Made by a program: the position numbers and the translations under genes. Below are positions 9,395 through 17,895 of a stretch of 64,000 nt of DNA, one piece after another. The stretch is from Qipengyuania seohaensis. Lineage in GTDB: Bacteria; Pseudomonadota; Alphaproteobacteria; Sphingomonadales; Sphingomonadaceae. Within the stretch, counting starts at the first letter, position 1. Each line of letters starts with the position of its first letter. The notes beneath the pieces are model-generated. The model was not told where the DNA came from and searched no databases. It worked only from the letters and a program-made list of their open reading frames with translations. The DNA lies in NCBI RefSeq assembly GCF_002795865.1, contig NZ_CP024920.1, positions 2,081,001-2,145,000 of the forward strand, read 5' to 3'.

Positions 9395-11086
9395 TCAGTC
9401 CGTTGCGCCTTCCGCTTGCCAGTGCTCCTGCGCCCAAGCGCACATCTCGTCACAATGCTCCAGTTTGCCGAACCAGCGTTGCAGGCGAAGCTGGAGCAGG
9501 TCGAGCGTGACCTGCGGATCGTGCTCGCGCATCTTGGTGAGATGGTCTGCTGCCTGCTCGTGATTGCCCTCGTGCTTGTCGACCAGGAACAGGCCCAGAT
9601 GGGCCGCTGCGCTGGTATGGTTGAGGCGCAATGCGCGGTCGTATTGTTTGCGGGCTTCGGGCAACTTTCCGTCCCGCAGGTGGACGCTGCCTTTCCAGAC
9701 ATACGTGGCAAACTGGGTATGCGCGCCCGGGGCCTGGACGATCTCGAGATCGAACTGCTCCAATGCTTCGTCGGCATTGTGCATCAATGCGTGGGCGATC
9801 CCGGCGTTGTAATGCGCAAGGCCGAAGTTAGGACTCTTCTCCAACGCGCGCTGAGCGTAGATCAGGGCGTCCTCGGGCTGGCCGATGTAATTATAGGCCT
9901 CGGCGACGTGAGCCAGCACCATCGGATTGTCCGGATCGAGCGTCAGGGCGCGGCTAATCTCTGCATTGATTTTCGCGATAGCGTCAGGATCGTCGGGCGA
10001 AGCATGCATATATATCGTCGCGTTCGCATCGGCGAGCATGGCGTGGGCCAGGCCGTAAGACGGGGCGATCTCGACCGCCTTCTGAGCATCCTGCAATGCC
10101 AGGAGAAGAGTTTCGCCGGTTATCTGGCGGTAATTGGCCACGGCCCGCGTGACCAGTTCCCATGCGGTCAGATTTTCCGGCTTTTTTAGAGCGCGTTCCA
10201 TCTCGAGGCGGTTGACCTGCGAATTGAGATGGGCGGCGACTTCGAGGACCAGTTCCTCTTCAAGTTCGGCGAGTTCGTCCAGCGGCCGTTCGAACTTTTG
10301 TGTCCAGAGGATGGTGCCGGTTCGCGCGTCGAGCAGCTGGGCTGTGACACGCAGGGATTTCATCCTGCGCCGAACGTTCCCTTCGAGGATATATCGCACC
10401 CCCAGACTACGCGCCATCGCCTCTATATCGGCGATTTCGCCGTCGCGGTAACGCGCGACCGCGCTGCTGGAAATAACCCGCAGTTCCGCTGCCTGCGACA
10501 GCGCGTCGATTACGTCCTCGACCAGACCGATTGCAAAAACATCGTCGTCTTCGAGGCCCGAGCGGTTCTTGAACGGGAGAACCGCCAGCGACGGCAACTC
10601 GCCTTCTGCGTTTTCCGGTGGTGGAAGTGGGGGAGGGGCATGGGCGGACGCTTGGGGTCTAACGGTTTCTGCTTCCGTCCCGTCCCTGGAACTGCGCCGA
10701 TCGACAACCTGTCGGATATCGGACACGAACGCCTGCCAGCGCGGATCCGACCGATCGCCGTTCCAACCGGTGAGGTCGGCGGTCTGGGTCAGTTCGAACA
10801 TGATTGGCCGCTCGCACGGTGAAATCATGGCTGGGACCAGCGCCCCGTGTCGATCGCCGATGGTCGCTTCCGACCGAACCCACCGGGACTGCACCGAAGT
10901 TGCCGACCAGAGCACGACTACCGCCGGGGCCTGGCGCAATGCCTTCTCGATCACCTCGTCGTAGGTATCGCCCGAGCGCAGTGTTTCATCCCACCACACC
11001 GCGAAGCCCTCGTCCTGAAGGGTCGAGGCGTAAAGGCGGGCGACATCCTCGTCTGCGCGGCCATAGGATATGAACAGGTCGTGCAA
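9395..11086 (-). CDS. TIR domain - TolB-like - TPR protein
   Basis: The 563-residue protein starts with a TIR domain (1-130): FISYGRADED at 5-14, WWDETLRSGD at 31-40, and SRWVRSEA with a candidate catalytic Glu at 73. A Pro-rich linker (about 140-165) leads to a TolB-N/FlgO-like segment LAVLPFKNRSG (167-177) through YILEGNVRR (232-240), and then tetratricopeptide repeats (about 330-540). Similar TIR/CyaC-like/TPR proteins are frequent in alphaproteobacteria. It may sense through the TPR part and act on NAD or as a scaffold. The start is TTG, with GGGGGAAG just upstream. The SLOG-membrane gene follows directly. Confidence 0.85.
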   Translation of the reverse strand: MHDLFISYGRADEDVARLYASTLQDEGFAVWWDETLRSGDTYDEVIEKALRQAPAVVVLWSATSVQSRWVRSEATIGDRHGALVPAMISPCERPIMFELTQTADLTGWNGDRSDPRWQAFVSDIRQVVDRRSSRDGTEAETVRPQASAHAPPPLPPPENAEGELPSLAVLPFKNRSGLEDDDVFAIGLVEDVIDALSQAAELRVISSSAVARYRDGEIADIEAMARSLGVRYILEGNVRRRMKSLRVTAQLLDARTGTILWTQKFERPLDELAELEEELVLEVAAHLNSQVNRLEMERALKKPENLTAWELVTRAVANYRQITGETLLLALQDAQKAVEIAPSYGLAHAMLADANATIYMHASPDDPDAIAKINAEISRALTLDPDNPMVLAHVAEAYNYIGQPEDALIYAQRALEKSPNFGLAHYNAGIAHALMHNADEALEQFDLEIVQAPGAHTQFATYVWKGSVHLRDGKLPEARKQYDRALRLNHTSAAAHLGLFLVDKHEGNHEQAADHLTKMREHDPQVTLDLLQLRLQRWFGKLEHCDEMCAWAQEHWQAEGATD

Positions 11087-11171
11087 TGCTTCCCCCGTTC
11101 GACAGCCGCACTATCGCGGCAGTGAGCGTTCTCAATAAGCCGGATTTTCCGAATTTGCCATGCCGCGTGTT

Positions 11172-14100
11172 TCAGCTCTGCCAGAGGACCTTTCCGGGCA
11201 TGATCGTCATGTCATAGGTGAGCCGCACCCCGTGGACTTCCTGACGGGGGTTGATCCCGAAATCTTTCGCCACCGGTGAGCTGTCGAGATGTTCGAGCGT
11301 CATGTCGAAACTCGTCAGCTTGGGGAAGGCGTCAAAGCGCGTGACCTCGCCCATCGCTTCGGTGATTGCCTGGTAACATGCCCTGTTGCCATCATGGACG
11401 TCGCGAAATTGCTTGAGGAACAGCTGCGGCACGCGGCGGTGCAGGGCGTCGCCGAGAATTTCGAAGTCGAGTTCGAGGCTGTTGTGCCAGCCATCTCCGC
11501 CCTTGCCGACGTGATGGTAGAGCGTCCGGACGGCGTCGCGGAAACCGGAAATGCCCGACAGCGTGGAGCTGTCCCTCTCCCCTTTGTGGTCCAGCGTCAG
11601 AAGGCGGTGCCGCGCCTGTTCGGCATTCTCACCGAAGGATCTTGTGGCGAATAGGTCGACGTTGAGAGCGCCCGCGGAATTGCCTTCGTCGTCGGGCAGG
11701 GTGATCCAGCCTTTCTGCTTGGCATATCCGAAGATTTCCCGACCCGATGCGATAGCTACCGGATTGTCCAGGACGAGGTAGGGCATGACCATGTCGAAAT
11801 GGGTCGCAACCTCCTTGCCGCCGCGCTCCTCGACGCGCACCGCCGGGATCCAGAACGTCAGTTCCCGCTCGGGCGACCAGCCCATGTCCGGCTCGTCGAC
11901 GAAGCGGCCGGTGCCGATGTCGACGATGGTCATCATCATTTTCGACGTCATCGGGCGAACGCGGATCTCGCCCCCGCTGGGTTCGTCGAACATCCTGCGG
12001 CAATAGCCTGCCATCAGGTCGTAGTCGGCATCGAGCAGGAAGGCCCACATGGTCGTATTGTCGAGGGTGATCCGCCCCGGGAATGTGACCATGCCAGGAT
12101 GCTTCACGAAGGCGCCCCGCGCCTGCGACGGCCTTGCCGGATATTCCGCCTGTGTCAGCGCTTCGGCATCGACGCCGCGAATGTCGGTCGGGAATTTCGA
12201 GATCGCGTGGCTCGCGAGCATCCCGGAAATCGTGCTTGCCTCGAAGGAGCCGAGGTTTTGCCCGTTCTGGATCCAGTCGCCCGTGAGATAGAGGTTCGAA
12301 TAGGTCGACCCGCTGGCGGTCATACGATGACGCGTCGAGTTGCGGACCGTTAGCGTGTAGCGTTCGCTCGGATCGATATTGGCGCGCACATAGGTGCTGC
12401 GGATGGCGCCGCCCTTCGGCGCACCGGGACCGAAGCCGCCTGGCCAGAAGCGCTCACCCTGCTGCTCCAGGAATTGCTCGGCGAACTGCTCGACCTTTCT
12501 CTGCTCGCGCAACGGAAATTCGTGATCCGAGGACGGTGGGAGTGTGTCCTTGCACGGCAGCGGGCCGCACATGATCTGCTCGGTGCGAATTCCTGAGTCT
12601 TTGGGCCATTCCTCCGTCGCGAGGACTTCGGATATGTCGCACCAAGTATTCAGATTGACCTTGTCGAAGGCGCCGACGAGGGTGGGAAGCGTCCAGCCGA
12701 GCTTCACCTCGTCCCTGTCCATCCAGGTTTGCAGGTTCTGCGTTGCCGTACTGCGGATCGTGTTATTGAATCGCGCCCATTCGGGCTTCTGGGCGATCAG
12801 GTCACGGCAGATGATCGGGTGGGCTGTAGGTGGGATGGCCAGCACAAGTGCATCGTAATCGTCACCCGCCGTCAGGGTGAGCGGGGGCAGGGCATCTTCC
12901 CATTCGGTCCAGTGCGATTCGAGATCGGCCCCCGAAGCGCGCAATTTGTCCCCGTCCTTGATCTGCTCGAAGCGGGGGCGGTCCGGCCAGACGTATTGTC
13001 CGCTCTTGAGCTGGCGCAGCGGATCGTAATCCCCGCCAAGCAATTCCACCTGCCGGCCCAGTTCGACCGCCTCGATCTGCTTTCCGTCGGCCGAGGGAAC
13101 CAGACGATCGACTCGATGAAAGAATTCCACCTTCACGCCGCGCTGTTTCAGGACCTCGTAAATCGGCTGGACGATCGCATCGCCGGTAGCGCTGTTGAAT
13201 TTCCAGATGATCGCGCCCTGATAGGTTGCCGTGTTCATCAGCGAGACCACCATGGTCCCCGCCTCGACTTCTCCCGGCTTCGTCCAGTCGCCTTGCGGAT
13301 ATGCGAAGATCAGGTCGTACAGGCTCCGGATCAAAGAAGAATCCAGAGTCAGCTCGTCCGCGCCGTGCGACCTCAGCCAGTCGCGGTAATCGAGAGCATT
13401 GACCCGTTCCAGATTGGCTTCAGGATCGAAGAGAAGCCCGTCGCGCAGGGAGCCGATCAGGCTGGTCAGGCCAAGGTCGACGAAAATCCAGAAGTGCCGC
13501 AAGTCTGCATCTTCATTGAGCAATGGGCGCGCTCGTCGCTGGATCCAGCTGCGCAATCCCGACACAGCGTCGGCCAGCAGGCTATGGTGGTGCGCGCCGT
13601 GCTTGCCGGGGTCCTCGACCAATGCTTGCACGATCCCCATCGCATCGCGAATGATGACGCTGGCCGCCTCCGCGACGATATGTTCGATGCCAAGGAGAAT
13701 CCGCACGATCATGCGGCGCCACCATGGCAGCGAGGAAAGATCGGGGTGATCGGAGAACGTGATGCCGTGCGTCCCGAGCATTTCGCTCTCGATCCACTCG
13801 AGAACCTCGGCGATACGTCCCCAGATGTCGGGTGCCTTGGTTATACCCGGCGTACCCGGCATAACGGGCACGCCGAAAGGCCAAGGTTCATATTTGCCAT
13901 CACGGCGATCCATCAGCGTGAGCTTCGTCTGCTGGGTGAAAGCCTTGTCCCACGTCTCGAACGGAAGGTTTTTCGCTTCGCCATAGGCTTCCTGCACCAT
14001 GCGGAACGCGTTCTGGTAAGCGCCCATGAACACGTGAAGGCCGTGTTCCTGCACTCGTTCGCCGTGGTCGGGATTGCGGCCGGTGGCGCACTTGCCGCCC

Positions 14101-14225
14101 AGTCTCCAGCCCAGCTGGTAGATCGTGATGTCGTACTTCCTGCGTTGCTCCGGTGCGCTGAGGTAGAACGCGGTGACGATGCCAGAAAGTCCGCCGCCGA
14201 GAATGGCGATGCGTGTCTTCGTCAT
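11172..14225 (-). CDS. FAD-dependent oxidoreductase fused to acetoacetate decarboxylase-like domain
   Basis: A 1017-residue two-domain protein. The N-terminus has the dinucleotide fold ILGGGLSGIVTAFY (8-21) and the GWRLGGK motif seen in phytoene desaturase/hydroxysqualene dehydroxylase-like flavoenzymes, continuing to a C-terminal FAD motif near LTGDWIQNG. From about residue 706 a second domain starts at VKHPGMVTFPG and contains REIFGYAKQKG, which matches the region of the Schiff-base lysine in acetoacetate decarboxylases. The frame is continuous. Its ATG overlaps the end of the CruF-like gene (ATGA), so both belong to one operon. The substrate is unknown; an isoprenoid or polyketide-like compound is plausible. 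Confidence 0.85.
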   Translation of the reverse strand: MTKTRIAILGGGLSGIVTAFYLSAPEQRRKYDITIYQLGWRLGGKCATGRNPDHGERVQEHGLHVFMGAYQNAFRMVQEAYGEAKNLPFETWDKAFTQQTKLTLMDRRDGKYEPWPFGVPVMPGTPGITKAPDIWGRIAEVLEWIESEMLGTHGITFSDHPDLSSLPWWRRMIVRILLGIEHIVAEAASVIIRDAMGIVQALVEDPGKHGAHHHSLLADAVSGLRSWIQRRARPLLNEDADLRHFWIFVDLGLTSLIGSLRDGLLFDPEANLERVNALDYRDWLRSHGADELTLDSSLIRSLYDLIFAYPQGDWTKPGEVEAGTMVVSLMNTATYQGAIIWKFNSATGDAIVQPIYEVLKQRGVKVEFFHRVDRLVPSADGKQIEAVELGRQVELLGGDYDPLRQLKSGQYVWPDRPRFEQIKDGDKLRASGADLESHWTEWEDALPPLTLTAGDDYDALVLAIPPTAHPIICRDLIAQKPEWARFNNTIRSTATQNLQTWMDRDEVKLGWTLPTLVGAFDKVNLNTWCDISEVLATEEWPKDSGIRTEQIMCGPLPCKDTLPPSSDHEFPLREQRKVEQFAEQFLEQQGERFWPGGFGPGAPKGGAIRSTYVRANIDPSERYTLTVRNSTRHRMTASGSTYSNLYLTGDWIQNGQNLGSFEASTISGMLASHAISKFPTDIRGVDAEALTQAEYPARPSQARGAFVKHPGMVTFPGRITLDNTTMWAFLLDADYDLMAGYCRRMFDEPSGGEIRVRPMTSKMMMTIVDIGTGRFVDEPDMGWSPERELTFWIPAVRVEERGGKEVATHFDMVMPYLVLDNPVAIASGREIFGYAKQKGWITLPDDEGNSAGALNVDLFATRSFGENAEQARHRLLTLDHKGERDSSTLSGISGFRDAVRTLYHHVGKGGDGWHNSLELDFEILGDALHRRVPQLFLKQFRDVHDGNRACYQAITEAMGEVTRFDAFPKLTSFDMTLEHLDSSPVAKDFGINPRQEVHGVRLTYDMTIMPGKVLWQS

Positions 14226-15187
14226 GGCTGGCCCTCCGCCCGCTCCTGGAGCGTTGAAGCCACCACTTCACCCTGCTGCGGGTAGAGCGGCAGATCCGTG
14301 CGGTTCGCAAAGAGGTGGAAGGCGGCGAAGAAGGCCGGGATGCCCATTACGAATGGGGAAATCAGGTGCACATCCTCGATTTCCGGATAGCCGAGCCACG
14401 TGTCGATCAGGGCCATGCCGGCATAGAGACCGACGGGAATGGCGATCATGAAACGGGAATTCATTCCCGGTGCCGGGTCGAGAGGAAGGCGTCGTTCCAC
14501 CAGTCTGTAAAGGAAGAAGACAGTGAAGCTCGCGATCAGCCAGCCGCGAAAATTCTCCAGCGGCACACCGAAATGCGGTCCGGGGTCGACCCACACCCAT
14601 GCTGGGTGGCCGACTTCTCCGGGCTGAAGTTCCTTGGTCAGGCAATCGAGGCCATGATCGGGGCAGGGGTGATAGCTCATTACCGGATCCATGGTCAGGT
14701 CCCAGGCAGTCATGACCATCGCGCTAAGCAAGCTCATCCAGATGATCGGGACGATGGCCGTGCGCCGGGAAACCGGGCCGCCTTCCGCGATCAGGTTGGT
14801 GATGATGTAGCTTGGATAGAACATCATATACCAGGCGAGCGGGATCAGAACCGGGATGCGGTCGAACAGCTTCCAGCCGAGGATATGGGTGTAGAAATAG
14901 GGACCGAAAATCAATCCCGTGCTCTCGCCGACGAATTCGAAACCGAACGAGATGAACACTGCCATCAGGAACAGCGTCAGAGCGCGCTTCCAGCCAAGCA
15001 GCATGAAGGAATGACCGAGGCAGATCGCGGCGGCGGATGGCACCAGAATGCCCCACGGTATCCGCTCCAGCGACATGTTGAACCCGCCGGTCTTTATCCC
15101 GACGTAGAACAGCACGATCGTCAGTAATGTCAGGATCAACCAAACGGCGGCCGGAATCCGGCCCAGCCTGCTGGTAATCGCCCCCAT
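14222..15187 (-). CDS. CruF/DUF422-like carotenoid hydratase-related membrane protein
   Basis: The 321-residue protein has about eight hydrophobic segments and the signature FGFEFVGESTGLIFGPYFYT followed by PLAWYMMFYPSY and a D-x-TMDP motif (WDLTMDPVM), all typical of the CruF/CrtC-like family that hydrates or modifies carotenoid ends. I chose MGAITSR because GGAGG lies 7 bases upstream; an earlier ATG adds six residues. It is the first gene of a two-gene operon with the flavoenzyme-decarboxylase fusion. No phytoene synthase or desaturase is near, so it may act on a non-canonical terpenoid. Confidence 0.8.
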   Translation of the reverse strand: MGAITSRLGRIPAAVWLILTLLTIVLFYVGIKTGGFNMSLERIPWGILVPSAAAICLGHSFMLLGWKRALTLFLMAVFISFGFEFVGESTGLIFGPYFYTHILGWKLFDRIPVLIPLAWYMMFYPSYIITNLIAEGGPVSRRTAIVPIIWMSLLSAMVMTAWDLTMDPVMSYHPCPDHGLDCLTKELQPGEVGHPAWVWVDPGPHFGVPLENFRGWLIASFTVFFLYRLVERRLPLDPAPGMNSRFMIAIPVGLYAGMALIDTWLGYPEIEDVHLISPFVMGIPAFFAAFHLFANRTDLPLYPQQGEVVASTLQERAEGQP

Positions 15188-15324
15188 ATTCGCCCCTCCG
15201 CACAAGTGGGCGTTACCGCCACTGGCTCATGCGACCTCGATCGCCATGGTAGGATGACGCTACGGAATTGCAAGCGCGTCCCGGAAAGGGGCGGGGAGCG
15301 CGTTCGGATTGGCGGGGGAGGAAA

Positions 15325-15374
15325 TGGTGGGCGCGGCAAGGATTGAACTTGCGACCCCACCCGTGTGAAGGGTG
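15325..15374 (-). tRNA. 3' half of tRNA-Val(CAC), island attachment remnant
   Basis: On the minus strand the sequence folds as an anticodon arm (CACCC-TTCACAC-GGGTG, anticodon CAC), variable loop, T arm (GCAAG-TTCAATC-CTTGC), acceptor strand CGCGCCC and encoded ACCA. No D arm or 5' acceptor strand precedes it. A lone 3' half beside an integrase gene is the usual product of island integration into a tRNA. The intact tRNA should lie at the other end of the element; I did not find a second copy in this window. Confidence 0.85.
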
Positions 15375-15494
15375 AGAAATTAGACATCGGCAACTTTACT
15401 GGGACAAAAAAGCGTGTAAAAACAAGTACGGACGTTCGGTGACGTCCACCCATATTTTTCATGTTTTTTTCATGGATTTTGGAGCTGGCAGATC

Positions 15495-16664
15495 ATGGCC
15501 GATTTGAGCCGCATTGGGGAACGGGAAAAGCTGAAGCCCAGGACTGGTGATGAGCCTTACTGGCAACGATTGCGGCAAGGGTGTTATGTTGGCTTCCGCC
15601 CTTCGAGGAAGAAAGTTGGAGGCACGTGGTTTGCCCGTGTTTATAATCCAGACACGAACCGAAACTCACGTAAGCGGTTGGGTGATTACGGGACGCTTAC
15701 TGGCCATGAGATATTCAACCAGGCGAAATTGGATGCTGAGACCTGGGCTGAAACCGTTGAAAGCGGAGGTGAGCGCCCCCGTGCGATCGCCACAGTTAAG
15801 GATGCGTGCGTAGCGTATCTGCAGGAAAAGCCTGGATCGATTGCGGAGGGAGTGTTTCGGCGGCATGTCAATAACGACCCGATAGCCAAAGTAAAACTCG
15901 ACAAGCTCCGACGCCACCATCTCAGGGCTTGGCGTAAACGACTGGAGGCGGCTCCAGCTCTTGTCTCTCGGAACAAAAGCGGGGACCAACAAACTAAAGA
16001 GCGGTCCAAGTCCACGGTCAACCGTGATATGGTGCCCCTGCGCGCCGCGCTCGGACAAGTCCTCAAGCTGGGCGCGCCAAATACCGATGCCGCATGGCAG
16101 GAAGCGCTACGGCCATTCAAGGGCGCAGATAGACGGAGAGGGCTCTATCTTGATCGGCATGAACGAAAGCGTCTTGTTGATGCTTGCGATGACGTCGCGG
16201 CCCCCTTCGTCAAAGCTCTATGCCTCTTGCCTTTACGTCCGGGAGCGCTTGCGTCGCTAAAGGTTCGTGACTTCGACGAGCGGACACGTTCGCTCAACAT
16301 TGGGAGGGACAAAAATGGCAATCCTCGCCAGATTGCAATTCCGCAAATCGTCTCTGCCTTCGTTGCCGAACAATTGGAGGGTAAAGCTTCCGATGCGCCG
16401 ATCTTCGCTCGGTCAGGGGGCTCCGAATGGAACAAGGATGCTTGGAAGTATCCGATAAAGGAAGCAGTGAGAGCCGCAGGCTTACCCAATGCTACGACAG
16501 CCTACACCCTGCGCCATAGCGTCATCACTGACTTAATCCGCGCACGCCTTCCCATCCTTACCGTGGCGCAACTATCTGGCACCAGCGTCGCGATGATCGA
16601 GAAGCACTACGGCCATTTAGTGCGGGGCGATGCTGAGGAGGCGCTGGCGACGCTCTTCATTTGA
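15495..16664 (+). CDS. Tyrosine recombinase / island integrase
   Basis: The 389-residue protein has a DNA-binding arm domain (1-100), a core-binding domain (about 100-210), and a catalytic domain with R in LPLRPGALASLKV, the box II segment YTLRHSVIT (Tyr replaces the usual first His), and the nucleophile Tyr in IEKHYGHL near the end. It should insert and excise a genomic island at the neighbouring tRNA-Val. The gene starts 120 bases from the tRNA fragment and its base composition is more AT-rich than its neighbours, in keeping with transfer. Confidence 0.93.
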   Translation: MADLSRIGEREKLKPRTGDEPYWQRLRQGCYVGFRPSRKKVGGTWFARVYNPDTNRNSRKRLGDYGTLTGHEIFNQAKLDAETWAETVESGGERPRAIATVKDACVAYLQEKPGSIAEGVFRRHVNNDPIAKVKLDKLRRHHLRAWRKRLEAAPALVSRNKSGDQQTKERSKSTVNRDMVPLRAALGQVLKLGAPNTDAAWQEALRPFKGADRRRGLYLDRHERKRLVDACDDVAAPFVKALCLLPLRPGALASLKVRDFDERTRSLNIGRDKNGNPRQIAIPQIVSAFVAEQLEGKASDAPIFARSGGSEWNKDAWKYPIKEAVRAAGLPNATTAYTLRHSVITDLIRARLPILTVAQLSGTSVAMIEKHYGHLVRGDAEEALATLFI

Positions 16665-17024
16665 TCATTGGCGGACGGCGTCGCGGCGAAGGCAGTTTCT
16701 TCGAGCGAAGCAAGAGAATTGTTCGAAAAGAACACAAACCATGGTGCTCGTATGACGAGATCCGGGGGCTCCTTTTGCCCTCTTCTCGGACATTAGAGCA
16801 CTCCCACCACAACCCCGAAACCGGCCGTTCATTCAGGCTTGTGCGGGTGGCAGCTAAGCGCCCTCATATTGGACATTGGAGCATTGCTAGCCACTACCCG
16901 ATAGCCGACCGGCAGCTATTGACCTTATGGCGAACGGATTGGCGTGCAATGCCTGGCATTCCCTCTCTCGGCTTCACCAAAGCAATCGGAAACAATCGAA
17001 ATGCCAACCGGGCAATGATAGATT
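16665..17024. other. Stretch without a recognised gene
   Basis: Frames here are open only by chance and give no family character. The text contains degenerate pieces resembling the dispersed sphingomonad-like intergenic sequence seen elsewhere in the window, such as ccggccgttcattcagg. It probably holds decayed island or repeat DNA. Confidence 0.5.
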
Positions 17025-17816
17025 CTATCGACCCTCCTCTGCGATCCATGCTGCAACGGTATCGGTATATTCCCGCGGCAATCTGTGACCGCTTTCGAAT
17101 TCCACGCGGGCGAGATTGGCACCGGCAAGTTTCACCAGCTCGGCATTCTGCTCCGGGGTCGAAAACTGGTCCTCGCTCGCGGTGACCAAGAGCCAGTTCG
17201 CTTTGACCCGGTCGGCGAAGGTGATCGGGGCCACTTCCGGCACGTTGCGGACAGCGGGCGGTACCATGGTGACCAGCTGCGATACGCGATCATCCTGCGC
17301 GGACAGCAAGATCGCTGTTTGCGCGCCCATGCTGTAGCCGATGACCACTACCCGGTCGGGCTTGGCGAACCGGGTTTCGATGTAGTTGAGCAGTTCGACA
17401 TAGTCGGCGACAGTCTGGCTGATCATGGCGCGATAGGGACCCGCCTCGCCCGTCCGCGCGCCCTTGAGCCGGTCGATCGGCGAAAGCTCATTTGCCCGCG
17501 GCCCATGGGCCCGCGCGTCGAGAGCGAAGACTCTGTAACCCCTTTCGATGAGGTCGCGCGTCACGGCGTCGACGTAAAAAGCCTGATCGTATGCCAGCCA
17601 CGTCATGCTCGACTGCCCCAAGCCGTGCATCAGGATCGCGACGGGTGCCTCGTCACCGGTTCCGTGCTTTTCGAAGAGGAAGCCAGTGATCCGATCTCCG
17701 TCCGAAGCTTCCATCACCAAAGGTTCGACAAGCGTCTGGGACTGTGCCGGAAGCGCGCCCATAACAGCCAATGCCGCAGCAAAGCAGAGAGCAATTCTCG
17801 AGAATAGGGTATTCAT
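17025..17816 (-). CDS. Secreted alpha/beta hydrolase
   Basis: A 263-residue protein with a signal peptide (about 1-27, ending QSQT), oxyanion segment LMHGLGQS, nucleophile elbow GYSMG, a late Asp in TASEDQFS, and a His in ESGHRLPREY. These give a complete Ser-Asp-His triad. It probably acts in the periplasm on an ester or peptide-like substrate that cannot be named. The start MNTLFSRI was chosen because GGAG lies 7 bases upstream, formed inside an earlier ATG. It lies 79 bases downstream of the histidine kinase gene on the same strand. Confidence 0.88.
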   Translation of the reverse strand: MNTLFSRIALCFAAALAVMGALPAQSQTLVEPLVMEASDGDRITGFLFEKHGTGDEAPVAILMHGLGQSSMTWLAYDQAFYVDAVTRDLIERGYRVFALDARAHGPRANELSPIDRLKGARTGEAGPYRAMISQTVADYVELLNYIETRFAKPDRVVVIGYSMGAQTAILLSAQDDRVSQLVTMVPPAVRNVPEVAPITFADRVKANWLLVTASEDQFSTPEQNAELVKLAGANLARVEFESGHRLPREYTDTVAAWIAEEGR

Positions 17817-17895
17817 AGCAATCTCCATGTGTGTGGAGATATGCTAGCCGCGGCGAAGTCAAAGCGGCGTCAAACCCATTGCGGCGCGACCGCGG

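Noticed and set aside
8231-10189. Long 652-residue frame on the plus strand
   Set aside because: It is the antisense shadow of the SLOG and TIR genes in GC-rich DNA, with no family motifs.
12729-14285. 518-residue plus-strand frame
   Set aside because: Shadow of the flavoenzyme-decarboxylase fusion gene; that gene has clear domains and an operon overlap.
16661-17185. 174-residue plus-strand frame after the integrase
   Set aside because: Runs into the hydrolase gene on the other strand, and the composition looks like decayed repeat DNA, so it is not taken as a gene.
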